Shown in pieces: positions 17,684 through 26,126 of a DNA stretch of 47,206 nt (position 1 is its first letter; each line of letters starts with the position of its first letter). The notes under the pieces are model-generated. The model did not search any database, had not been told where the DNA came from, and saw only the letters and a list, made by a program, of their open reading frames with translations. The stretch is taken from assembly GCA_029260765.1 (NCBI GenBank), contig JAJDCP010000170.1, forward strand, positions 1 to 47,206, read 5' to 3'. The position numbers and the translations under genes are program-made. This DNA is from Planctomycetota bacterium (GTDB taxonomy: Bacteria > Planctomycetota > J058 > JAJDCP01).

Positions 17684-19848
17684 GCCTCGTCATCGAGGCG
17701 CGCGAGCTGGTGCGCAGCTTCGGATCGCTACGGGCCGTCGACGGTGTCTCGTTCGAGGTCGAGCGGGGCGCCATCTTCGGGTTGCTCGGCCCCAACGGGA
17801 GCGGCAAGTCGACCATCATCCGCATGCTGTGCGGCCTGCTCGCCCCGAGCTCCGGCAGCTGCAGGGTGCTGGGCTGCGAAGTCGTGCGCAACCCCGAACG
17901 GGTGAAGCCGCGCATCGGCTACATGTCCCAGGCATTCAGCCTGTACGGGGATCTGAGCGTCGATGAGAACCTGCACTTCTACGGCCGTATCTACGCCCTG
18001 TCCGCCGAGCGCCTGGTCGCGCGGCGTGCGGCTGTGCTCGAGCTCACCGGTCTGGGAGACCGTTGCGGCCAGTTGGCGGCGACTCTCTCGGGAGGTTGGA
18101 AGCAGAGGCTGGCGCTGGCCTGTGCGCTGATCCACGAACCCGAGCTGATCTTTCTGGACGAGCCGACCGCAGGGATCGATCCGGTCGCCCGACGGGAGCT
18201 CTGGGACCTGCTCTTCGAGCTGTCGGGTCGGGGAGTCAGCCTGTTCGTCACGACCCACTACATGGATGAAGCGGAACGGTGCAGCCAGGTCGCCTACATC
18301 TCAGACGGGCGCCTGCTCGCCTGCGGCCGACCCGAAGAGCTCAAAGCCATCGAGGCGGTCACGCCCGTCGGGACGCGCCGCTACGAGCTGCAGGTGCCGC
18401 AACCGGCGACCGGTCTGCAGTCGCTGCGCCAGCTCGAAGGGGTGCGGGACGCGACGCTCTTTGGCCAGGCGATCCATCTGCTGGCAGATACTGAGCTCGC
18501 GCAGCCGCGTATCGTCGAGGCTGCGGGGGGCCGCGCCGACCAGTCCGAGCTGCGTGAGATTCCACCGACTCTCGAGGATGTGTTCGTCACTCTCAGCCGG
18601 GCGGCCCGGCGAGGTGAGCTGCCGCCGTTGGAGGCGCCGGTTCCGAGAGCGAACGTCGAAGAGCCGCCTGTAGCCGAGCCTGAGGAGCGCCCGGCCAGGG
18701 CGAGCGCGGGTCTGGTAGCGGTGCTCATCAAGGAGCTCTCCCATATCCGTCGTGAGCCGGCGACCATCTTCTTCATGTTCGTCGTGCCCGTCGTGCAGCT
18801 GTTCATCTTTGGCTTCGCCATCGATACGGAGATCGAGAACATCCCGACCGTGGTGTTTGATCTCGACGGACGGCAGGCGGCGCGCAAGCTGCAAGAGGCC
18901 TTCCGCAACACCGGCACCTTCCGCATCGTCGAGCGCGTCTTCGATCAGCAATCCTTTGAGGCAGCCTTGCGCTCAGGGCGGGCCAAGGTGGGCATCAAGA
19001 TCCCTGCGGGCTACGCCGAGGGCCTGCTGCGCGGGGAGCAGACCCAGGTGCAGATCCTGATCGATGGCAGTGATTCCCAGGTGGCCACCACGGCGCTCAA
19101 CACCGCCAACCTGCTCGGCTACCAGCTGTCTGTCGCCCAGGTGCGGCCGCAGATCGAGGCTTCGCCGCGGGCTCCGGCGCTCGACCAGAGCGGGCGGCTG
19201 GCTTTTCCCATCGAGATGCGCCCGCGCCTGCTCTACAACCCCGACCTCGAGAGCGCGCACTTCTTTGTGCCGGGGTTGCTCGGGGTGATTCTGCAGCTGG
19301 TGACTCTGTTTCTGACGGCGTTTACCATCGTCCGTGAGCGCGAACGGGGCACGCTGGAGCAGCTGTTTGCCACGCCGGTGGGCAAGGTGGGGCTGCTCGC
19401 GGGCAAGCTGTTGCCGTATGTGTTGGTCGGCTGCGTCGAGATGCTCATGGTCCTCAACCTGATGGTGTTTGTATTCGGCGTCGGCATCGCGGGCAGCCTG
19501 GTCTTGTTGCTCGCCCTCTCCCTGCTGTTCATCATCTGTGCTCTGGGGTTGGGTCTGCTCGTCTCGACGGTCGCCCGGACACAGCTGCAGGCGATGCAGC
19601 TGGCCTTCATCATCATGCTGCCCTCGATCCTGCTGTCGGGCTTCATGTTTCCCCGCAGCCAGATGCCGCTGCCGATCTACCTGCTGACCTTTGGCATCCC
19701 GATCACCTACTTCCTCGAGATCCTTCGTGGAGTGGTGCTGCGGGGCGCAGGTCTTCGCGATCTGCTGCCCTATATCGGGGGCTTGCTGGCCTGTTCGCTG
19801 GTCATCCTCGGGCTGAGTCTGCAGCGTTTCCGCAAGCAGTTGGGGTGA
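17680..19848 (+). CDS. Fused ABC-2 exporter: ATP-binding domain plus permease
   Basis: A 722-residue fusion. Residues 1-310 are an ABC ATPase: Walker A GPNGSGKST (37-45), signature LSGGWKQRLALA, Walker B LIFLDEPTAGIDP, and the H-loop in VTTHYMDEAE. After a Pro/Glu-rich linker (about 311-340), residues 345-720 form an ABC-2 type permease: first helix PATIFFMFVVPVVQLFIFG, a large external loop, then five helices ending in LACSLVILGLSL. E. coli-type YbhGFSR systems have an adaptor, a double ATPase and two separate permeases. Here one ATPase and one permease are joined, so the working unit is probably a homodimer with the HlyD partner upstream. The start is TTG 17680, overlapping the preceding stop. 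Confidence 0.92.
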   Translation: MSLVIEARELVRSFGSLRAVDGVSFEVERGAIFGLLGPNGSGKSTIIRMLCGLLAPSSGSCRVLGCEVVRNPERVKPRIGYMSQAFSLYGDLSVDENLHFYGRIYALSAERLVARRAAVLELTGLGDRCGQLAATLSGGWKQRLALACALIHEPELIFLDEPTAGIDPVARRELWDLLFELSGRGVSLFVTTHYMDEAERCSQVAYISDGRLLACGRPEELKAIEAVTPVGTRRYELQVPQPATGLQSLRQLEGVRDATLFGQAIHLLADTELAQPRIVEAAGGRADQSELREIPPTLEDVFVTLSRAARRGELPPLEAPVPRANVEEPPVAEPEERPARASAGLVAVLIKELSHIRREPATIFFMFVVPVVQLFIFGFAIDTEIENIPTVVFDLDGRQAARKLQEAFRNTGTFRIVERVFDQQSFEAALRSGRAKVGIKIPAGYAEGLLRGEQTQVQILIDGSDSQVATTALNTANLLGYQLSVAQVRPQIEASPRAPALDQSGRLAFPIEMRPRLLYNPDLESAHFFVPGLLGVILQLVTLFLTAFTIVRERERGTLEQLFATPVGKVGLLAGKLLPYVLVGCVEMLMVLNLMVFVFGVGIAGSLVLLLALSLLFIICALGLGLLVSTVARTQLQAMQLAFIIMLPSILLSGFMFPRSQMPLPIYLLTFGIPITYFLEILRGVVLRGAGLRDLLPYIGGLLACSLVILGLSLQRFRKQLG

Positions 19849-19853
19849 GCTCG

Positions 19854-20753
19854 ATGACGGATCCTGCGCTTGGCAGCCTGGCGGGGAGCGTCGAGCCAGG
19901 CAGCTCTGTGTTGCGCAGCTGGGCGCTGGCCGGCGGCATCTCTGCGCAGATGACTGCTGTCGAGCTGCGTTGCGCTGATGGGCGCATCCGGCGCCTGGTC
20001 CTGCGCCGGCCCGGTGATCATGCTCCTGCAGACGCGGCGCAGCGCGAGCAACGGCTGTTGCAGGCAGTGCGCGCCCGAGGGGTTCCCAGCCAGACTCCGC
20101 TCGGGTTGGTGGAGGGGGCAGGCAAGACATGCCTGTGGCTGGAGTACATCGAGGGGCAGCCGGACTTTCGCAGCGCAGGCGATGGCAGCCGCGTGCAGCA
20201 GATGGCCGCGCAGCTGGCGCGCATCCACAGCGCTGCCAGCGAGGATCTCAGCTTTCTGCCCCACCAGGCCCAACGGCTGGAGCAGCTGGCGGGCTGGCAG
20301 GCCAGTCCTGCGCGGGTCGCACGCGAGCACCGCTTGCGGCAGGTCCTGGCAGCGGGCTGGCCGCTGGAGCCCCGACGGCAGGTGTTGCTGCACGGGGACT
20401 TCTGGCCGGGAAACATCTTGTGGAGCTCCGGGCGGCTGGTCGCGGTCATCGATTGGGAAGACGCCCTGGTCGGGGATCCGCTGTACGACCTGGCCATCAG
20501 CCGGCTCGATCTGCTGTGGATCTATGGCCAGGCTGCGATGGAGCGATTCACCGCCGCCTACGCCGCCGAATCGGGGGACGACCTGCGCGCGCTGCCGTAC
20601 TACGACCTGTGCGCCGCGTTGCGCCCTGGCTCGTTTCTGGCGGGCTGGGCGAAGGGGTATGCGGCCCGAGGCCGTCCAGACATCGATGTGGCTGGCCTCG
20701 AGGCGGGCCGGAGCAGGTTTGCCGAACAGGCCCTTGCGCGTTTGCGGGCTTGA
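19854..20753 (+). CDS. APH-fold phosphotransferase
   Basis: A protein of about 299 residues of the aminoglycoside phosphotransferase / choline kinase superfamily. The catalytic loop is LLHGDFWPGNILW and the metal-binding segment is VIDWEDALVGDPLYDLA; both key Asp residues and the Asn are present, so it should be an active small-molecule kinase. The substrate is not predictable, and a resistance role is not shown. ATG 19854 follows GGGGTGAG; a GTG at 19845 overlapping the exporter stop is an alternative. The spacing of 5 bp from the exporter gene argues for one operon. Confidence 0.88.
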   Translation: MTDPALGSLAGSVEPGSSVLRSWALAGGISAQMTAVELRCADGRIRRLVLRRPGDHAPADAAQREQRLLQAVRARGVPSQTPLGLVEGAGKTCLWLEYIEGQPDFRSAGDGSRVQQMAAQLARIHSAASEDLSFLPHQAQRLEQLAGWQASPARVAREHRLRQVLAAGWPLEPRRQVLLHGDFWPGNILWSSGRLVAVIDWEDALVGDPLYDLAISRLDLLWIYGQAAMERFTAAYAAESGDDLRALPYYDLCAALRPGSFLAGWAKGYAARGRPDIDVAGLEAGRSRFAEQALARLRA

Positions 20754-20816
20754 GTTGCTGTTTCGCGCTCAGGCGGGATGGTATCGTGGTCGGGCAACCC
20801 TTGCTCGGAGCCTGTC

Positions 20817-22229
20817 ATGCCACGTTTGTTTTGGGTCCTCCTGCTTGTCGTTCCCACCCTGGCCCAAGAACCAGGGCCTGATCTTGACAAGCTGCACGAC
20901 GAGGCGATGGCCTGTTGGCAGACCGAAGCCTGGGAGCGGGCTCTGGAGCTGTACGGACAGATCCTGGCCGTCGAGCCGGGCGACACCATCGCCCACTACA
21001 ATGCGGCGTGCGCGCACGCGCTGCTCGGGCAGAAGGCCGAGGCGGTCGCCAGCCTGCGCCAGGCCGTCGAGCATGGCTACCTCGACTTCCGGCATTTACA
21101 GAGCGACAGCGACCTCGATGCGATCCGTGAGGAGCCGGGTTACCTCGAGATCATGGCGGAGCAGGACCGCTGGCAGGCACAAGCCGCCGAGAAGCGCGTT
21201 GAGCGTTGGCGGGAGAAGCTCAGCCCTGCGTACCAGATCATCCGCGACGAAGAGTACAAGTTGATCCTGATCAGCGATGTCGACGAGGCCACGCGCGGGC
21301 AGCTGCAGAATGCGCTGCAGCGCTATGCCGCCTCGCACGCCAAGGACTTCTTCAAGTTCCCGCCCGACGACTACCTGACCGTTTTGATCCCCTCGACCCC
21401 CGAAGAGTACCGCGACACTTTCGGCGGAGGAGACGGGGCCGCCGGCTTCTACCAGCACGCCACCCGCACCCTCACCGTCAGCCTCGCCACGGGTACGGGA
21501 ACCATGATCCACGAATACACGCATGCCTTGCACTACGGCGACATGGAAGGGCTGGGACAGGACCATCCGCAGTGGTTGATCGAGGGCTTCGGCAGCCTGT
21601 TCGAGCAGTGCCACCAACGCGAGGGCTCAGGGTATGGCCTGTTGAACTGGCGCCTGCCGATTCTCAAGAGGGCCATCGAGGCCGAGACCATCTTTCCGCT
21701 CGAGGACTTTCTCGCAGACAGTGAAGCATGCTTCGATGCCGACCAGAGCGTGGCCTACGCGCAGGCACGCTACCTGCTGTTCTTCTTGCAGGAGAAGGGA
21801 TTGCTGCGCAGCTGGTATGCGGCCTACCGCGAGGACTATGCGGACGATCCCAGCGGGCGCGAGACCCTCGAGCGCATCTATGGCAGCGATCTGGCGCAGC
21901 TGCAAGAGGACTGGCTGGCCTTCATCGAGCCCCTGAGCTACGGCCGCGCTCCAGCCCCTGCGCGGCCGTGGATGGGGGTGGGCCTGGAAGATCTCGAGCG
22001 GGGCTTGCGCATCACTTCGCTAGGGGCAGGCAGCCCGGCTGAGCGCGCGGGCCTGCAAGAAGGCGATGTGTTGCTGGCCGTCGACGGCGAAGAGCTGGAA
22101 TCCGTCGAGGAGCTGCTGGGCTTGCTCGACGAGCGCGAAGTCGGTGACGTCCTTGAGCTGCGCGTGGAGCGGGGCGACGATTTGGGTCTGGAGCTGCGTC
22201 TGGTGCTCGACCGGCGTCCGCGGGAGTGA
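20817..22229 (+). CDS. Exported TPR-gluzincin peptidase-PDZ protein
   Basis: A 470-residue protein. The signal peptide MPRLFWVLLLVVPTLAQ is followed by TPR-like helices (residues 25-100), then a zinc peptidase domain with HEYTH (232-236, an HExxH motif) and the downstream WLIEGFGSLFE glutamate typical of gluzincins. A C-terminal PDZ domain (MGVGLEDLERGLRITSLGAG, AGLQEGDVLLAVDGEEL; about 385-465) follows. It is likely a periplasmic or surface metalloprotease. ATG 20817 was chosen over an upstream GTG because the signal peptide starts exactly there. It follows the APH gene by 63 bp and may be independently expressed. Confidence 0.87.
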   Translation: MPRLFWVLLLVVPTLAQEPGPDLDKLHDEAMACWQTEAWERALELYGQILAVEPGDTIAHYNAACAHALLGQKAEAVASLRQAVEHGYLDFRHLQSDSDLDAIREEPGYLEIMAEQDRWQAQAAEKRVERWREKLSPAYQIIRDEEYKLILISDVDEATRGQLQNALQRYAASHAKDFFKFPPDDYLTVLIPSTPEEYRDTFGGGDGAAGFYQHATRTLTVSLATGTGTMIHEYTHALHYGDMEGLGQDHPQWLIEGFGSLFEQCHQREGSGYGLLNWRLPILKRAIEAETIFPLEDFLADSEACFDADQSVAYAQARYLLFFLQEKGLLRSWYAAYREDYADDPSGRETLERIYGSDLAQLQEDWLAFIEPLSYGRAPAPARPWMGVGLEDLERGLRITSLGAGSPAERAGLQEGDVLLAVDGEELESVEELLGLLDEREVGDVLELRVERGDDLGLELRLVLDRRPRE

Positions 22230-22290
22230 TGCCACGAGCCCGGTTCCAGATCTCCTGACATAGCCAGGCATTGAGGAAAAAGAGAAGTTC

Positions 22291-22368
22291 TGAGGAAGCC
22301 AGGAAGCCAGGAGAAGAGCCGCTGAACCTCCCGCGCCGCAGGCGCTTCCTGGGTTCCTGGCTTCCTCA
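22291..22368. repeat. Long inverted repeat, possible terminator
   Basis: The left arm TGAGGAAGCCAGGAAGCCAG (22291-22310, continuing AGGAAG-like) is matched in inverted orientation by CTTCCTGGGTTCCTGGCTTC (22345-22364, then CTCA), with one mismatch over about 22 bp and a loop of roughly 30 bp. It is followed on the plus strand by ATAGATTTTCCC. It lies 60 bp after the peptidase gene. It could act as a terminator or be a member of an intergenic repeat family. No gene is seen between 22230 and 22540. Confidence 0.6.
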
Positions 22369-22539
22369 TAGATTTTCCCTTCGGCTCAAGAACGTACTTT
22401 CCCCAGGGCCCACACTAACGCGTCGAGGCCGCTGGCTGGGCACCTCTTCCGGGACTCAGCCCAATTGTAGCCGGGTCTTACGGGCTGGGATCCGAAGCCG
22501 ACACTCGTCTGCGTGGCTCAGGCATGGCTGGTAGTCCGA

Positions 22540-22781
22540 GCGCGAGTTAGACGGTACATGGTTCCAGAAATTACATGTGATCGTGCCCGCGCATCCAAAG
22601 TGCAGGTACTAATTCTTGTAGGGGAGGGGTTTATCCCCTCCCGCTCGCTCGGGCGGAGCGAAGCGTCCGAGTCTTCGAGGTGTAAACCCCGCCCCTACTT
22701 TTCCGCACCAACGAGCCGACACTTGATGTCGCTGGACCCGCCGTTTTTGCCGACTCTCGAGCACTTCTGTCTAACTCACGC
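22540..22781. mobile_element. 242-bp MITE-like element, copy 2 of the hairpin repeat
   Basis: The element is bounded by GCGCGAGTTAGAC (22540-22552) and the inverted GTCTAACTCACGC (22769-22781), 12 of 13 bases matching. Its left 160 bp matches bases 1-140 of the window. Inside are the same nested hairpins (GTAGGGGAGGGG to CCCCTAC, 22618-22698), with an extra 20-bp insertion in the central loop compared with copy 1. It has no coding capacity. The broken IS91-type transposase fragment begins directly after the right end. Confidence 0.6.
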
Positions 22782-22785
22782 TTGG

Positions 22786-23000
22786 AGACTATGCCAAGCA
22801 GCTCCCGGCAGAGCTTCAGCCGCTCCACCCGCCAGCGGTTCACCAACAAGCCGTTCACCAACAAGCCGCAGTAGCGGATCCGCACCAAGCGCTTGGGCAA
22901 CACATGCAGCAGGAAGCGCCGCAGGAACTCCGTCGCCTCGAGTGTCAGCACGCGCCGGCGGTTCCCCTGGCCGAAGTCCTTCCAGCGATACGAGAGCTGC
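22786..23000 (-). pseudogene. IS91-family transposase fragment (minus strand)
   Basis: The minus strand reads LSYRWKDFGQGNRRRVLTLE, then EFLRRFLLHVLPKRLVRIRY and KLCRELLGI. This is the segment after the catalytic tyrosines of IS91/IS801 Y2 (HUH) transposases, where relatives read VxFxWKDYxxGxxxxxMxLxxxEFIRRFLLHVLPxGFxRIRHYG. A 15-bp tandem duplication (TTCACCAACAAGCCG twice, 22839-22868) adds five residues (LLVNG). The catalytic part is absent, so the fragment is dead. Only a remnant of the open frame, with unrelated sequence, lies on its 5' side up to 23260. Confidence 0.8.
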
Positions 23001-23320
23001 CAATCGGGGAACAGCCAGCGCGGCGGGCGCTGCTCGAGCCAGTTGCGGCGCAGCTGTGTGAGTTGCGTTCGAACGATCCACTCAGGAACATCTGGCAACC
23101 GCCAGGCCGCGCTTCCGGGTTGACCTTCGGCCGCTTCGCTGAGCGGCGACGCCAAGAGGGCTCCACTATGCGGTCTCGGAGACGAAGTCTCGAAGACGCG
23201 CCGGCTCTTGTCTGGGCTCCGATACGTTTGCCACGATTTCGGATGTAGAACTTGAACCAATCATTGGACCACTCTAGACTAATTCTGCCCCATCACGTGA
23301 ACGATCAAGCAGGGCCGACC

Positions 23321-23581
23321 ATGAGCAACTCATTTACCATCCACAACCTTGATCCGGCGACCGCACGAATGCTGCGGTCACGAGCGCAGGCCGAAGGCCT
23401 CAGCCTCAACCGCATGGCCAAGAATCTGCTAGCTCAGGCCCTTGGGGTGGTTCCCCCGGACACGAACGCGCGGAGAGAGAATTTCGAGGAATTCTGCGGG
23501 GTCTGGAGCGAGGAAGAGGCAAGAGAGTTCGAGGAAGCTGTCGTGGGGCTCGTGCGGGTAGATCCTGGAGACTGGGCGTGA
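23321..23581 (+). CDS. vapB: VapB-type ribbon-helix-helix antitoxin
   Basis: An 86-residue protein beginning with a ribbon-helix-helix DNA-binding pattern (SFTIHNLDPATARMLRSRAQ, then AEGLSLNRMAKNLLAQALG). Its acidic C-terminal tail (FEEFCGVWSEEEAREFEEAV) should wrap the partner toxin. The stop overlaps the GTG start of the PIN toxin by four bases (GTGA). Antitoxins of this type neutralise the toxin and repress their own operon. ATG 23321 fits the family start; the upstream in-frame TTG at 23252 is unlikely. Confidence 0.88.
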   Translation: MSNSFTIHNLDPATARMLRSRAQAEGLSLNRMAKNLLAQALGVVPPDTNARRENFEEFCGVWSEEEAREFEEAVVGLVRVDPGDWA

Positions 23582-23973
23582 AGAAACTCCTTCTCGATAC
23601 GAACGGATACTCCGCGCTGCTCAAGGGCGACACAGCAGTCCTCGACGCCTTGGCTCGCGCGGACCGTACCTATATGTCGGTGTTTGTGCTCGGCGAGCTC
23701 CACGCCGGGTTCCGCGGTGGGAGCCGATTCAATCAGAACCTGGGTCGCCTCGATGCCTTTCTGCGCAAGCCGAGTGTGCGCGTGCTGCAAGCGACAAGAG
23801 AGACTGCTGAAGTGTTCGGAACCGTCAAAGACTCGTTGAGACGCGCGGGCACCCCGCTGCCCATCAATGACGTCTGGATCGCCGCTCACTGCCTGGAATC
23901 TGGAGCGGAGCTCTTCACGTTTGATCGACACTTCCGCGCCATTGCTGGCCTACGGTTATGGGAGAACCCCTGA
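23578..23973 (+). CDS. vapC: VapC-type PIN-domain ribonuclease toxin
   Basis: A 131-residue PIN domain. The acidic metal-binding residues are in place: Asp7 (LLLDTNGYSALL), Glu40 (VLGELHAGF), Asp98 (LPINDVWIAA) and Asp116 (LFTFDRHFRAI). VapC toxins cut tRNA or rRNA when released from antitoxin. The GTG start overlaps the antitoxin stop. The pair sits between two broken IS91 transposase pieces, which suggests arrival by horizontal transfer. Confidence 0.92.
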   Translation: MKKLLLDTNGYSALLKGDTAVLDALARADRTYMSVFVLGELHAGFRGGSRFNQNLGRLDAFLRKPSVRVLQATRETAEVFGTVKDSLRRAGTPLPINDVWIAAHCLESGAELFTFDRHFRAIAGLRLWENP

Positions 23974-24463
23974 CCACGTCCGCCGGGCGGTCCCGATTCC
24001 CGCGGAGGGGCACGCGACGAGGCGTGGGCCAATGACGTTGATCTGATCGAGAAGTGGCGCAAACGGGAGGTCGAGGGAGTCGGCCAGAGCTGGCAGATCA
24101 ATCTCAGCGGGCCGATCCAGGCATTGCTCCGCCGCCTCGACCCGTCCGCGCCCGAGCTGCAGCAGCCGCAGGTCTCCTCCGCTTTCCTAGAGGCGGGACG
24201 CCAGGTGGTGCAGAGACGCGGGCCCCACTACAGCTTGGAGATGAGCGCGGTCGGGAGCGTGTTCGTCACGCAGCGGGAGTTCCTGGGCCAGTTCCGCGAG
24301 CAGCTCGACGCCAGCGCCACCGGTCCATGCTCCCAGCTCCCTCACAGGCCGCCGATCGGGCAGAGCCTGCCTGGAGTGCCAGGTTGGTTTGGAAGTCATG
24401 GGCGAAGCAGCTCTACCGGGTCTACCGCTGGACCTGTGGCTGCGGAGGCCACCTGAGCAGAGG
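23974..24463 (+). pseudogene. Unrecognised open stretch, probably a gene remnant
   Basis: The frame of vapC stays open after its stop and reads DEAWANDVDLIEKWRKREVE, then QSWQINLSGPIQALLRRLDP and VFVTQREFLGQFREQLD up to about 24330. The composition is protein-like but there is no start codon with a ribosome site. The part after 24330 looks random. I recognise no family. It is best read as an internal fragment of a lost gene. Confidence 0.3.
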
Positions 24464-25339
24464 CTAGTCCTTCGCGATCACGGCGCACTTAACGAATTTG
24501 TTGAACGGGTATCCCGTCAAACCGCCATGGGCCTCGATCTTGGATGCATACAACAGGGCAGTGGCGCCCGATGGCGCGGGGCCACCATCGTAGGCGGCCG
24601 AATCAACGCAGATTACGTCGCTTGAGTTGGCGTGGGTATAGTAATTGCCCATGGCATGACCGCTGTAGAGGATGCTCCAGCCCGCAGGCGCAGTGTGGGT
24701 TCCCCAGATGATGGTCGTTGAAGTCGGGCTGTAGCAGACGGCCGCCTTCAAGAGAGTATCTCCGCTGACTCCAGGTGGGAGAAGGCTGGTTGAGGGAGTC
24801 AGCGCTACGGGATAGAACAAGGATCCCACGACCCCCGGCTGATCCCCACCGGGATCATCGGCCTGCATGACAAGGATGTCGGCCGGCCCACCACTATGGT
24901 TGTAATGGCCGCTGAAGGCATAGCCTGTGTACAGCAGGGTGGATCCCGGGGGCGCCACATGTGAGCCCCAGTGGACGAAGACGCTGCCGGTCCCAGACGT
25001 GCCGCTGGCCCCTTCCAAGACCGCCAGCCGCGACTCGAGGTCGGAGCCCGGCCCGACCGGGCCGGGCAAACCCACCGCGGATTCCACGTTGCCGATCCGC
25101 GTGTCGTTGTCGTCGACGGCCGCTTTGACCTGATTGAAGTTGTTGTTGACGTCGCTCGCGCTCGCTGTAGTCGCCGGGAAGAACTCCACCAGGTTCGTCA
25201 CCTGGCCGGCCAACAGGGCCCAGGGCAGGAACACCGCCAGCAGTACTCCGAGTCCCAGCAGCCAGCGCCGCGAACGCCTGACCTCGCTCTCCGGATGGCT
25301 CAAGCGAGCATCAGGGTTGTCCCGAGCATTGTCATCCAT
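24464..25339 (-). CDS. Membrane-anchored collagen-like protein with a C-terminus like animal short-chain collagen C4
   Basis: A 291-residue protein. A 25-residue cytoplasmic tail is followed by one membrane helix (RRWLLGLGVLLAVFLPWALL, 24-43) and an ASASDVNNNFNQVKAAVDDN stretch, the trimeric coiled-coil lead-in common in secreted and fibre-like proteins. Next come three Gly-X-Y triplets (GLPGPVGPG, 90-98) and two related C-terminal modules. Module 1 (119-205) reads VFVHWGSHVAPPGSTLLYTG YAFSGHYNHSGG; module 2 (208-291) reads IIWGTHTAPAGWSILYSGHA MGNYYTH then DVICVDS and KFVKCAVI. The order WG-x-P-x-LYxGYAxGxxYxH, then GWxxxYSGxxMxxxYxH-xx-CVD, then a KCAV-like end is the pattern I know from cnidarian and sponge short-chain collagen C4 proteins, with most cysteines lost here. 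ATG 25339 follows GGAGGTGAT. Confidence 0.72.
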   Translation of the reverse strand: MDDNARDNPDARLSHPESEVRRSRRWLLGLGVLLAVFLPWALLAGQVTNLVEFFPATTASASDVNNNFNQVKAAVDDNDTRIGNVESAVGLPGPVGPGSDLESRLAVLEGASGTSGTGSVFVHWGSHVAPPGSTLLYTGYAFSGHYNHSGGPADILVMQADDPGGDQPGVVGSLFYPVALTPSTSLLPPGVSGDTLLKAAVCYSPTSTTIIWGTHTAPAGWSILYSGHAMGNYYTHANSSDVICVDSAAYDGGPAPSGATALLYASKIEAHGGLTGYPFNKFVKCAVIAKD

Positions 25340-25609
25340 GACAGATCACCTCCAGTGGTTTCTGATAGCCTAGCCCGCCTTGTTCTTGATGGCAAATCTC
25401 GACCGACTACAACGCCCGCGCCAGACTCGACTTAGCATGTCGAGTCAGGGCGTGGCGAGCTCCGCAGCCGCGTCTTTCTCAACTTGGCCAGAGAGACCCG
25501 CGACTGCCAGAATGTTTTCTGTCCTCGTGCATCGCCGTCCCGCTGCTTTGCCTGGAGAGCGAGAACGGCCGTATGCGGGCTACAAGTCAATAAGAGAGCT
25601 GGGAGAAGC

Positions 25610-25744
25610 ATGACCGATCAGCGCCACATGCAAGCAGCCCGCACGCCACCCACGGTCGTCGCGGATCTCAAACGGCTCCTGTTGGGCATCACGGAGATCT
25701 TCGCCAGCCACGGCATAGAGTATCGCCTCTGCCCATTGGGCTAA
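25610..25744 (+). pseudogene. Short ORF, possible 5' stump of a lost gene
   Basis: ATG 25610 follows GGGAGAAGC and opens a 44-codon frame (MTDQRHMQAARTPPTVVADL, then KRLLLGITEIFASHGIEYRL) ending just before the IS91 transposase remnant. The sequence is protein-like, but I recognise no family. Ending at the mobile-element debris suggests truncation by insertion. The 270 bp before it (25340-25609) show nothing I can support. Confidence 0.3.
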
Positions 25745-25763
25745 GCCGCTTCGCGGTAGGGGT

Positions 25764-26010
25764 GTATGGCCTATCCACCGGGTCGCGATCGCGACCCGGC
25801 GGATCCCCTCGCTGGGCGCCGAACAGGTGCGCTTCTCGTGGTAGGACTACCGTGACGGAGGCCGACGCAAGCTCATGGAACTCGATGCGCGGAAGTTCCG
25901 CCGACGCTTCCTGCGCCACGTCCTGCCGAAGGGCTTTACGCGCATTCGCCGCTATGGTTTCCTCGCCGCCGTCGACACCGACGCGGTCCGTCCCGTCCTG
26001 ATCCTCGGAG
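25764..26010 (+). pseudogene. IS91-family transposase fragment (plus strand)
   Basis: The frame starting at 25764 reads IHRVAIATRRIPSLGAEQVR FSW, then a TAG stop at 25842-25844, then DYRDGGRRKLMELDARKFRR RFLRHVLPKGFTRIRRYGFL A. This is the same IS91/IS801 transposase segment as the minus-strand fragment at 22786-23000 but a different, less related copy. Both the N-terminal catalytic region and the true C-terminus are missing, and the internal stop confirms decay. Confidence 0.82.
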
Positions 26011-26126
26011 ATGCGGACCGGGGCCCTGGGCCTGCTCAAAATGCTCACAAACTTCGACATGGATGCGCGCCTGGTCGTCAGCGTCATCCCCACCGGCCAG
26101 CCGTCGCCCCGGGCGATCCTCCAGCC

